NCBI GenBank assembly: GCA_030431985.1
Contig: JAUIIB010000007.1
Span: 1-64,000 of the forward strand
DNA: 64,000 nucleotides
Source of the DNA: Gammaproteobacteria bacterium
GTDB lineage: Bacteria > Pseudomonadota > Gammaproteobacteria > Burkholderiales > Nitrosomonadaceae
Direction of reading: 5' to 3'
The first letter of the stretch is position 1. Each line of letters begins with the position of its first letter. Shown in pieces: positions 46,267 to 53,456 of this stretch. The notes below the pieces were generated by a model. That model worked only from the letters and a program-made list of their open reading frames with translations. It was not told the origin of the DNA and did not search any database. Made by a program: the position numbers and the translations under genes.

Positions 46267-46323
46267 ATGCTTAAGCGACTTACAATTTTAGTTATCTTAT
46301 TCCATTCGCACAAAACATCCTAA
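46267..46323 (+). CDS. 18-residue signal-peptide-like ORF (leader or truncated gene)
   Basis: GGGAGAATAAAG precedes ATG 46267, which opens MLKRLTILVILFHSHKTS and stops at 46321-46323, 12 bp before the next start. The first twelve residues look like the start of a signal peptide. It is either a leader peptide coupled to the gene behind it or the stump of an exported protein cut off by an insertion. Confidence 0.4.
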   Translation: MLKRLTILVILFHSHKTS

Positions 46324-46335
46324 CAAATCAATGAT

Positions 46336-47184
46336 ATGGCTTTTCCTTCTGGATTTTTATTCAGTTCTGAAGATCACTTTATTGAGACGTTCGTTATTCC
46401 ATTGCTCAACCGTTTAGGATACTCTCTTGTTCTGAACTACCATGGTTCGACGGAATTTGGAAAAGACCTGATCATTGGCGAATTTGACCGCTTTTCGCAC
46501 GTCCGATATCATGGAATTCAGGTCAAATATGTACCGTCTATTGGTCTTACGGCAACTGATGATTTGATTCGCGATTGTCAGCAGGCATTCAAAAATCCAT
46601 TTCGACATCCTCAAACAGGTCACGAACAGCGTATCAGTACGTTCTACGCAATTAACGGTGGCTCGATCTCTGATCAATCGAAAACTCATTTCTTTGCCAG
46701 CGTTCAACATGATTATGGAGACAATGCGCGTCTTCTTGATGGAAAGGCTCTAATCCAACTTGATCGTTCGGCGACCATTATTGGCGTGGAGCCAGTTCGC
46801 TCCGCCTTACTTGGTCTTCTGCATGAAATGAAATTTAACTTGCTACTCGTTGACGGTATTTGCAATACCCTAAAACAGATGATTGAGGCGGAAGGACCCT
46901 ATCCGATTCAGAGACTTAGTTGTGATGCTACCAGTAGCTACTTACAACGACCTCATGGTTCAATAATTCAACATTTCGATCTCTTGCAGCAATATTGGCA
47001 GTATACAACTATCTTCAATCGTATTGTCGACTCGATTGACGGCCCAATTTCTGCTGTCGGCTTCAAGGAACATCGTGCGAAAGGTGCTTATGATCTTCGT
47101 GATCAAATCAAAAGCGCGACAAATCAAATTTTGCCCTTGGTTTCGTCGCAAATCAATCAACTAGGGCCACTTGTGACACCATGA
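46336..47184 (+). CDS. Orphan protein with Mrr-like PD-(D/Q)xK nuclease N terminus
   Basis: The 282-residue protein has, in its first 70 residues, the order of a restriction-endonuclease-like fold: an acidic helix (SEDHFIETFVIPLLNRLGY), GSTEFGKDLII with Asp44, and GIQVKY with Gln62 and Lys64, the QxK variant known in Mrr-type enzymes. The next 70 residues (TATDDLIRDCQQAFKNPF) continue like Mrr relatives. The C-terminal 130 residues are helical and not recognised. It stands alone, flanked by inverted repeats, with no methylase or partner gene. Nuclease activity and a defence role are inferred. Confidence 0.55.
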   Translation: MAFPSGFLFSSEDHFIETFVIPLLNRLGYSLVLNYHGSTEFGKDLIIGEFDRFSHVRYHGIQVKYVPSIGLTATDDLIRDCQQAFKNPFRHPQTGHEQRISTFYAINGGSISDQSKTHFFASVQHDYGDNARLLDGKALIQLDRSATIIGVEPVRSALLGLLHEMKFNLLLVDGICNTLKQMIEAEGPYPIQRLSCDATSSYLQRPHGSIIQHFDLLQQYWQYTTIFNRIVDSIDGPISAVGFKEHRAKGAYDLRDQIKSATNQILPLVSSQINQLGPLVTP

Positions 47185-47318
47185 TCTACATAACAATCTG
47201 TTTAATTGGAGCCATGCGTACCGATAAGCTAAAGCGTTATTACTGCAACAGGAATTGTCGTTCTATCTCACCGTCCGCTTTGGCTCGATGCCTGTATTTC
47301 CCATTAACTCACTAAGAA

Positions 47319-47363
47319 CAGCGAAAAACAATGATCCAAAATTGAGATCATTGTTTTTCGCTG
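47319..47363. terminator. Perfect 18-bp hairpin, bidirectional terminator candidate
   Basis: CAGCGAAAAACAATGATC (47319-47336) is matched exactly by GATCATTGTTTTTCGCTG (47346-47363) around nine bases. It lies between the convergent nuclease-like and P460 genes. Perfect symmetry and central A/T runs fit a shared terminator, though an 18-bp perfect stem could also be a mobile-element end or a recent palindrome. Confidence 0.7.
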
Positions 47364-47420
47364 CCTTCTTTTTACGAATTGCGTTTCAAGTACTCTCCTT
47401 TTAAGTCAAAACCAAGTGAC

Positions 47421-48047
47421 CTACCTACCACCCGTTCCTGCTTCACCACGTGCTTTACCGGCACGCAATACCGGGTAATACTGGGTAAAAACATGATCTG
47501 TTGCGGCATTGGCTTGATGGCAGCTTAGGCAGTTTTCACCGGCCTGTACACCCGCGCTGCGATGAAGATTCGGGCTATCTTCAATGGTAAAACGAAAAAA
47601 TCCCCAGTGTCCGGACGCATCTGGAAACCGTGTTTTACTTTTCACCATCGCTTCCAGTCCGATATAGTCGCCTTGGAAATAACCGTTACCACTCACAGCC
47701 TGTTTGCTGCCAACGCTCACCAGTTCTTTGACAATAATGGTTTTCTCTGGAAATTCACCCGCGGTTTTCCAGTGTTCCCAGCTGACCGGATCGATATAAA
47801 CATTATGGAACTCGGGAAAAGCGGCTTTGCCGTTATTCATATCATTTGGTGTCAACGGACTGCCGATATAAATCCATTCACGGTAACCCATCGGTCGCTG
47901 CAAATTCCCTTGTTCATCGAACACCGCGTATCGTTCCACATCTTCAGCAGTTTTTTCAGCCTTGGCCGCAGTGATAACACCTATCGATAGCGTGAGTAAT
48001 GCAATGGCCGGAATCAAAAAACTTGAATTGAATTTAAATTGAATCAT
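47421..48047 (-). CDS. Periplasmic cytochrome P460
   Basis: In ammonia oxidisers cytochrome P460 oxidises hydroxylamine, or hydroxylamine with NO, at an unusual heme cross-linked to a lysine. The 208-residue protein has a signal peptide ending AKA (residue 30), the family core GYREWIYIGSPLTPNDMN, the segment HWKTAGEF with Lys94, which I take to be the likely cross-linking lysine, VKELVSVG, GYFQGDYIGLEA, and the heme-binding CLSCH (173-177) with YYPVLRAGKA at the end. It resembles CytL of Nitrosomonas closely. It diverges from a TetR regulator across a 191 bp spacer with a palindrome. Confidence 0.9.
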   Translation of the reverse strand: MIQFKFNSSFLIPAIALLTLSIGVITAAKAEKTAEDVERYAVFDEQGNLQRPMGYREWIYIGSPLTPNDMNNGKAAFPEFHNVYIDPVSWEHWKTAGEFPEKTIIVKELVSVGSKQAVSGNGYFQGDYIGLEAMVKSKTRFPDASGHWGFFRFTIEDSPNLHRSAGVQAGENCLSCHQANAATDHVFTQYYPVLRAGKARGEAGTGGR

Positions 48048-48109
48048 GATCGTTCTCCACTATTTGTAATAAACAACTTTTAAAAAACACCGTTTAATAA
48101 ACACGCTTA

Positions 48110-48131
48110 AAGTAAACAGAACTGTTTACTT
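48110..48131. promoter_or_regulatory. Palindromic operator candidate between P460 and TetR genes
   Basis: AAGTAAACAG-AA-CTGTTTACTT is a perfect 10-bp inverted repeat. Related half sites follow at about 48136-48160 (GGTAACTGTA, CAGTTTAC) and near 48184 (CGGTTTAC). TetR proteins bind such repeats next to their own gene, so this is the likely control site for both divergent genes. Confidence 0.65.
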
Positions 48132-48238
48132 ATCGGTAACTGTATACAGATCAGTTTACTCTGTCAAGGTTTTTTAAACAAATCGGTTTACTTCTTATAA
48201 AATAGTGAATTCAATACGCCAGAGACGATAAAACCGTC

Positions 48239-48802
48239 ATGCAAGAATCGCAGAAAAAACATCAAATTATTGAGGCCGCCTACCATTTGTTTAAAGCAAG
48301 AGGGTTTTACGCAACGGGCGTGGATTTGATCATGCAAGTCGCGCATGTCTCCAAGAGAACGCTGTATAAATATTTCCCGACGAAGAATGAATTAATTGTT
48401 GCCGTGCTCGCGTTTTACCGCTCGACTTACGCAGACCATTTAAACCGGATCGTCACGCAAAACGACAAAACCAGCCGGGAAAAAATGTTAATGATTTTTG
48501 AAGACGCCAAACAATGGTTTGAAGATGAAAATTTTCATGGTTGTCTGGCGGTCAATGCTATGGGTGAGTTTTCCGGTAAAGACCAGGCCATTGAGGACGC
48601 CTGCAGCGAATTTAAACGCTGGGAATTCGATATGCTGCATACGTTAACCAAGGATATCGCACCAAAGCAATCCGATATTCTCGCCTATAAATTGTTTGTG
48701 TTACTGGAAGGCATGTCTTCGATTGCGCAAGTCACAAAAGGAACATTTCCACTCGATATGACAAGCATGGCAGAAGACGTGATCAATAGCCACTCGCTGT
48801 AA
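48239..48802 (+). CDS. TetR/AcrR family transcriptional regulator
   Basis: The 187-residue protein has an N-terminal helix-turn-helix (residues 8-50: IIEAAYHLFKARGFYATGVDLIMQVAHVSKRTLYKYFPTKNEL in pattern) typical of TetR, and a helical ligand domain. Three nearby residues, CLAVNA-type, mark the subgroup. It is divergent from cytochrome P460, so it probably represses that gene and itself until a ligand binds. The ligand is unknown. Confidence 0.9.
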   Translation: MQESQKKHQIIEAAYHLFKARGFYATGVDLIMQVAHVSKRTLYKYFPTKNELIVAVLAFYRSTYADHLNRIVTQNDKTSREKMLMIFEDAKQWFEDENFHGCLAVNAMGEFSGKDQAIEDACSEFKRWEFDMLHTLTKDIAPKQSDILAYKLFVLLEGMSSIAQVTKGTFPLDMTSMAEDVINSHSL

Positions 48803-48897
48803 TTTAAATTGCAGTACCGGATTTCCACCGTTATTCTTTTTTTAACCCTTCCTGATTTATTGATAATATAAACAGTGACTTAGCCGAGGAGATGATC

Positions 48898-49476
48898 ATG
48901 GAAATTCAATCTTTTAGTCAATCCGTCAGAGCTTTAGCGCAGTCAGACAACAAAAAAGAAATAGGACCGATTGGTCGTCAAATGTCAGAATTTGCACATC
49001 GCAAGAATGCTGAAAGGAAACATCAAGAAACAGCACAGACAGAACCTGAAGTAAACATCGACGCAGGTAGTGCGCCGCAATCACTGATATTGCAAGCTTC
49101 ATTGACGGGAATTAACGAAGCGCTACAGGATACCTTTGGTGAAACTGCAATCCAGATTCCCTTTGAAACAAACTTCGATCCTGATCCCGATTTAACCGCT
49201 GAAAGTATCGTTTCCTCAAGTACAAGTATTTTTCCGTCATTCTTGGAACAACATCCCGAACTCAGCCGGGATGAAGCACTAACTGCCTTCGCCGGTACAA
49301 TCAAAACGGGGCTGGAAACGGGATTTTCTGAAGCCAAAGATGTTTTGGCAAGCTTGAATGTACTGCTCAACGGCGATACCGAGCAAACAATTGATAAAAC
49401 CTACGCACTTGTTCTGGAGAAATTACAGCATTTTATCGATAGCTTGAGCAATCACGATGAAACGCGCGAAACCTGA
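48898..49476 (+). CDS. DUF5610 domain protein
   Basis: The ATG at 48898, six bases after GAGGAG, gives 192 residues. The N-terminal third is polar and probably disordered (SDNKKEIGPIGRQMSEFAHRK); the C-terminal part holds the conserved LEQHPELSRDEALTAFAGTI with ETGFSEAKDVLASL of DUF5610. There is no signal peptide. The function is not known. A second ATG at 48892 overlaps the ribosome site and is not preferred. Confidence 0.65.
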   Translation: MEIQSFSQSVRALAQSDNKKEIGPIGRQMSEFAHRKNAERKHQETAQTEPEVNIDAGSAPQSLILQASLTGINEALQDTFGETAIQIPFETNFDPDPDLTAESIVSSSTSIFPSFLEQHPELSRDEALTAFAGTIKTGLETGFSEAKDVLASLNVLLNGDTEQTIDKTYALVLEKLQHFIDSLSNHDETRET

Positions 49477-49511
49477 GCATAATCTCTAACGCTGCCAATA
49501 ATTCACTGGCC

Positions 49512-49546
49512 CAGACCTTAGTTTTTGGGTCTAATTGGGAACCCAA
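49512..49546. terminator. Paired inverted repeats between DUF5610 gene and cysG
   Basis: AGACC/GGTCT (49512-49516 and 49527-49531) encloses a T run, and ATTGGG-AA-CCCAAT (49533-49546) follows at once. They lie between the convergent ends of the two genes and could terminate transcription from either side. The stems are short, so this is tentative. Confidence 0.4.
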
Positions 49547-49558
49547 TAATCGACGCAA

Positions 49559-50944
49559 TTAATCTGGCTCAAACCAGGCCAGTTTCTGATGCAAGCGCAC
49601 GACTTCTCCGACGATAATCAGTGTTGGGGCGACAAGCTGTTCAGCAGCAGCCCGTTCAGGCAACGTTTCCAATGTTCCGGTCACAACTTTCTGAGTCTGC
49701 TGTGTACCTTGCTGAATAATCGCAGCGGATGTATTTGACGGACAACCATGGGCAATGAGTTGCCGACACAGAACCGGCAGACCGAGCAAACCCATGTAAA
49801 TAACAACCGTCTGATTCGGTTGCGCCAGCATTTGCCAGTTGAGATCCAGAGTGTTATTTTTCAGATGACCGGTAACAAAAATACATGACTGTGCATAATC
49901 ACGATGTGTCAGCGGAATACCTGAATAAGCCGCCACGCCCGATGCCGCGGTGATACCAGGCACCACCTGAAACGCAATGCGATGACTCGCCAGAGTTTCG
50001 ATTTCCTCGCCACCACGTCCGAAAATAAACGGGTCGCCTCCTTTAAGCCTCAGCACACGCTTCCCCTCCCGCGCTAACCGGACCAACAACTGATTAATAG
50101 ACTCCTGATCCATAGTGTGACGACTGCGCTCTTTTCCCGCGTATATCCGGTCCGCGTCACGCCGTACCATCTCCAGTATTTCTGGAGACACCAATCTGTC
50201 ATAAATCACCACATCGGCCTGCTGCATAAGCCGCATGGCACGAAACGTCAGTAAATCGGGATTACCGGGCCCAGCCCCCACCAGATAGACTTCACCTGAG
50301 GATTCATCGTCATCCTCGTTTTTCAATAATTGCTGGAAATAATCTTGCGCCGCCTTGTCTTTGCCGGACAATACCATTTCGGCAAAAGGCCCTTGCAATG
50401 CTTTCTCCCAGAACAAGCGCCTGCGCTTCTGATGTGTGAAATGCTGCTTAACCTGCCAACGAAGTTGCCCCGCATACAGAGCCAGACGGGCGTACGCATG
50501 TGGAATCAACGTTTCCAGTCGCGCACGCAGCAATCTTGCCAGCACGGGTGATTGCCCTCCACTTGATATGGCGATCATCAACGGCGAACGGTCGACGATG
50601 GCAGGCATAACAAATGTGCATAGCTCGGGGTTATCGACTACATTAACGGGAATGTTTTTAGATTGCGCGGATTCCGACACTTCTCGATTGACAGCTGCAT
50701 CATCAGTTGCTGCAATCACTAACACACAGCTATCCAGATAGCTCGGGTCAAACGCCTGTGCATGATGAACAATTGCTTGCTGCTGACGCAGCGCATCCAG
50801 CGCCTCATTTAACGACGGCGAAATCACATGCACAACCGCGCCGGCCTGTCGTAATAAAGTTACTTTCCGCAACGCAACCGAACCACCGCCAACAACCAGG
50901 CACGGTTTATTTTTGACGTTTAGAAAAACAGGTAGAAAATCCAT
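49559..50944 (-). CDS. cysG: Siroheme synthase (multifunctional CysG)
   Basis: CysG converts uroporphyrinogen III to siroheme, the cofactor of sulfite and nitrite reductases. The ATG at 50944 (MDFLPVFLNVKNKPCLVVGGG) gives 461 residues. Residues 1-210 are the precorrin-2 dehydrogenase and ferrochelatase part (GGGSVALRKV, SSGGQSPVLARLLRARLE), and 220-455 the uroporphyrinogen methyltransferase (VYLVGAGPGNPDLLTFRA, VIYDRLVSPEI, RLKGGDPFIFGRGGEE). It is complete. It follows the toxin-antitoxin genes by 29 bp. Confidence 0.95.
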   Translation of the reverse strand: MDFLPVFLNVKNKPCLVVGGGSVALRKVTLLRQAGAVVHVISPSLNEALDALRQQQAIVHHAQAFDPSYLDSCVLVIAATDDAAVNREVSESAQSKNIPVNVVDNPELCTFVMPAIVDRSPLMIAISSGGQSPVLARLLRARLETLIPHAYARLALYAGQLRWQVKQHFTHQKRRRLFWEKALQGPFAEMVLSGKDKAAQDYFQQLLKNEDDDESSGEVYLVGAGPGNPDLLTFRAMRLMQQADVVIYDRLVSPEILEMVRRDADRIYAGKERSRHTMDQESINQLLVRLAREGKRVLRLKGGDPFIFGRGGEEIETLASHRIAFQVVPGITAASGVAAYSGIPLTHRDYAQSCIFVTGHLKNNTLDLNWQMLAQPNQTVVIYMGLLGLPVLCRQLIAHGCPSNTSAAIIQQGTQQTQKVVTGTLETLPERAAAEQLVAPTLIIVGEVVRLHQKLAWFEPD

Positions 50945-50973
50945 GTATAAAGATTGAAAATCTGCAAACACGC

Positions 50974-51369
50974 TCACTTTGGAAGGTGGGGCATTTTTTC
51001 TTCTGAAAGAAGAGTGAAAATCTTGTCCAGTTCACGGCAAATAAGATAATTATTAGCCTTAAGAATTGCCGGTACATCACGAGTTTGCCGAATTAAAGCA
51101 ACTATAATGATGCGTTTCCTGCTGATCGGCACATAGACAATATAATGTTCCCTAACCGCATGAATCGTCAGGCCACTTGCTCCCGTCAAACCCCTCTTCT
51201 CCGCTAGAGACTTTATGTTTTTCGCAATATATTCAGCGCTTTCATGGAGGTCCGAGAAATATTGCGCTGTTAGCTCCTTTCCCCAACGGGATAACGACCA
51301 TTGTTTTGCCTGACGAAAATCCCGCTCTGCAGTTGACGTTAAAATATATTGTCTGCTTTTTCTCGCCAC
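50974..51369 (-). CDS. ParE/RelE-family toxin
   Basis: The 131-residue protein starts at GTG 51369 (MARKSRQYILTSTAERDFRQ). The ParE-type core is AKQWSLSRWG, AEYIAKNIKSLAEKRG, VREHYIVYVPISRKRIIIVALIRQTRDVPAIL, where the family usually ends. Here about 27 more residues follow (KANNYLICRELDKIFTLL and beyond), an unusual extension possibly caused by loss of the original stop. Its antitoxin gene lies just upstream with a 5 bp gap. Confidence 0.82.
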   Translation of the reverse strand: MARKSRQYILTSTAERDFRQAKQWSLSRWGKELTAQYFSDLHESAEYIAKNIKSLAEKRGLTGASGLTIHAVREHYIVYVPISRKRIIIVALIRQTRDVPAILKANNYLICRELDKIFTLLSEEKMPHLPK

Positions 51370-51374
51370 CGAGA

Positions 51375-51602
51375 CTAATTTTCTTTTGCAATATCCAAAA
51401 TAGATCGATCAGAAAACCGACCATCACGGATATCATCTAATCCTTCCATGACATGCGTCACTGTTGCCTGTGATTCCATATCGCGACGAATCAAATCACG
51501 AATATACTCACTTGGTGTCGCATACAGGCCTGCATCGCCTGAACGGGAATTCACATATTCACGTAATTCATCAGTTAATGATAAATTTAAACTGCTTGCC
51601 AT
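51375..51602 (-). CDS. ParD/CopG-family antitoxin
   Basis: The ATG at 51602 gives 75 residues: an N-terminal ribbon-helix-helix (LNLSLTDELREYVNSRS) with YATPSEYIRDLIRRDME, then a C-terminal segment that would wrap the toxin. This is the ParD pattern. The gene precedes its toxin with five bases between, the usual order for self-repressing pairs. Confidence 0.85.
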   Translation of the reverse strand: MASSLNLSLTDELREYVNSRSGDAGLYATPSEYIRDLIRRDMESQATVTHVMEGLDDIRDGRFSDRSILDIAKEN

Positions 51603-51792
51603 CACTTTAATCCTTAAAAATATTAAATGCCTGCCTTTGTAAGAAAATAGCATCTATGTCATATATCGTCAATATTCGACATATTAAACTGATAAATTGA
51701 GGTCAGCGTACATCAGTATCAACGCGCTTGACACGCTCAACCACACCTTCCTATTGAAATCTTACCGTGCTATGTTTATACAAACGTATAAG

Positions 51793-52530
51793 CTACTGTG
51801 CAAACGGATTTTGCCCCGCTTGCCCTGAAGCGGGCGGTGAGAACGGTGATGCGGGTGTCGATGACCCTGAACCCTGTGCTGAGCCTGTTGTACCTGTCGC
51901 AGCACCAAATGGCGATGAGCCGCCTCCGGAGGTGTTTTGTTGAGACTGACCGGACGACGTCTTATCCTTGCCGGCGCCCGCGTCCTTCGCATGAATAAAC
52001 TGCCAGTCCTGGTAAGTCTCAGCCTCGGAAAACTTGGCATAATCTTCCGGGAAATTTTCCTTCTTCAACGGTGGCTGACTTGACATGCTGTACACACCTA
52101 CGATCACCTCGCGCATGCTTGCCACGCTGCTACCGGTCGCACTCGTATTACCCGAGGCGCTATTCTGCCCGCTGTTTTGCTGCTGAACCTGCTGTGCCGC
52201 ATGATCCTCTTTGACAACTCCCCATTCATCCGTCAATGTCATGGGATCGATATACATTTTTCTTAAATGTCTAACCGGAACAGGCCCGCGTTTGTCTTCC
52301 AGCAAATCTTTCAGTGATTCCGGGTACTGCCTCATACCGCTTAATTGATTGTTGTAATAAGACATAATAGCCTTGCGAAACTGATCGCCGATAAATAATA
52401 GCTCCAGCTCCTTTTCGCGCTGAATCTTGGTTTGCCACACCTGCCCTGTTGCCGCCATAACCACGCCGGCAACGGTCACGGCAAATAGTGCCCATAAATA
52501 AACAAAACCTTTACTATCGGAGTGATTCAT
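51793..52530 (-). CDS. Atypical pseudopilin-like protein of the secretion operon
   Basis: The 245-residue protein begins with a class III signal-like KG-FVYLWALFAVTVAGVVMAATG helix, but position 5 after the cut is Trp and not Glu, as in GspK-type minor pilins. IGDQFRKAIMSYYNNQ matches the family's middle. From about residue 118 it is low complexity (Gln, Ser, Gly, Pro), ending SPFSPPASGQAGQNPFAQ. It is the last gene of the operon, 3 bp after the second pseudopilin. A tip or minor pilin role is inferred. Confidence 0.65.
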   Translation of the reverse strand: MNHSDSKGFVYLWALFAVTVAGVVMAATGQVWQTKIQREKELELLFIGDQFRKAIMSYYNNQLSGMRQYPESLKDLLEDKRGPVPVRHLRKMYIDPMTLTDEWGVVKEDHAAQQVQQQNSGQNSASGNTSATGSSVASMREVIVGVYSMSSQPPLKKENFPEDYAKFSEAETYQDWQFIHAKDAGAGKDKTSSGQSQQNTSGGGSSPFGAATGTTGSAQGSGSSTPASPFSPPASGQAGQNPFAQ

Positions 52531-52533
52531 TAT

Positions 52534-52944
52534 TTACCATTCTTCGTAAAACGTGCCATCCAACGCCCTGCCTGTAAAGCCGCTATGCACATCATAAACG
52601 CCGTCCTCATCGTCATTCGGCGAAGGCATCTCAATCCACGTGGTATCGCTCTCAGTCATCGGATCGATAGGAATATTACGCAAATAACGCTTATCGACTA
52701 GTTCTTCCAGATCAAGGGGATATTTACCGAAATCGGCATAAAACTGATCGATCGAATCACGCATGATTTTAAGATCCTGACGCAGTACGGCTTCTTTGGC
52801 TTTTTCAATTGAATTGAAATAGCGTGGCGCAACAATACTCAGCAGTGTAGCGATAATGGCCATCACAACCAGTAATTCGATCAGTGTAAATCCGTTTTGA
52901 TTAAGCTTGCCCACTCGATACATCGAAACCATCGGCGTCACCAC
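52534..52944 (-). CDS. GspG-like pseudopilin
   Basis: A 136-residue pseudopilin with the prepilin peptidase site G-FTLIELLVVMAIIATLLSIVAP and the GspG middle (YFNSIEKAKEAVLRQDLKIM, YADFGKYPLDLEELV). The C terminus has DGVYDVHSGFTGRALDGT. It overlaps the upstream pseudopilin by seven bases. It is shorter than gspG at 61186 and probably a minor pilin. Confidence 0.8.
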   Translation of the reverse strand: MVTPMVSMYRVGKLNQNGFTLIELLVVMAIIATLLSIVAPRYFNSIEKAKEAVLRQDLKIMRDSIDQFYADFGKYPLDLEELVDKRYLRNIPIDPMTESDTTWIEMPSPNDDEDGVYDVHSGFTGRALDGTFYEEW

Positions 52945-53447
52945 TTTCTGTATTCAATACCGTTTAAACCCGTCGCCTCTGACAGGGAATAAACATCAAA
53001 CACATCATCACCCTCCTGCGGATTTTCAGCGGAACTTTCATAACTGCGCTTTCCCCAAGTTTCTGTCGCAGGTGTTTCTTCAATTCCCGCCACGTCCAAT
53101 TCTTCAAACATCGGGTCGCGCGGCAGCCGTCTTAGAAAATAAATATTCCTCGGCTCAGGGCTTTTTACATCGGGAACGCCAATAACAAGATCCTCCAGCG
53201 TGGGTGGATAACCGGATTCATCTTCTTTTTTCTCAATGTGTCCGTCGTCCACTGCCTGCTTATAAGCATCGATAGCATTACGGATTTGGCGCAACACAAT
53301 GCGCAATTCCCGTTCTTGCTCACGTTTTACCATCAATTCACGCAGCGGCATGGCAGCCGTAGCCAGTATGCCCATAATCGCTACAACAATCATTAACTCG
53401 ATTAACGTAAAACCGCTTTGACTGGCCGAACGCTTCACGAAACGCAT
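52938..53447 (-). CDS. GspG/PulG-like pseudopilin
   Basis: A 169-residue pseudopilin: SG-FTLIELMIVVAIMGILATAAMP, then a charged helix (REQERELRIVLRQIRNAIDAYKQAV) and a variable acidic domain ending DVFDVYSLSEATGLNGIEYRKW. It lies 9 bp after the secretin gene. With 52534 and 51793 it forms the minor-pilin end of the operon. Confidence 0.8.
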   Translation of the reverse strand: MRFVKRSASQSGFTLIELMIVVAIMGILATAAMPLRELMVKREQERELRIVLRQIRNAIDAYKQAVDDGHIEKKEDESGYPPTLEDLVIGVPDVKSPEPRNIYFLRRLPRDPMFEELDVAGIEETPATETWGKRSYESSAENPQEGDDVFDVYSLSEATGLNGIEYRKW

Positions 53448-53456
53448 GAGTCCTAT

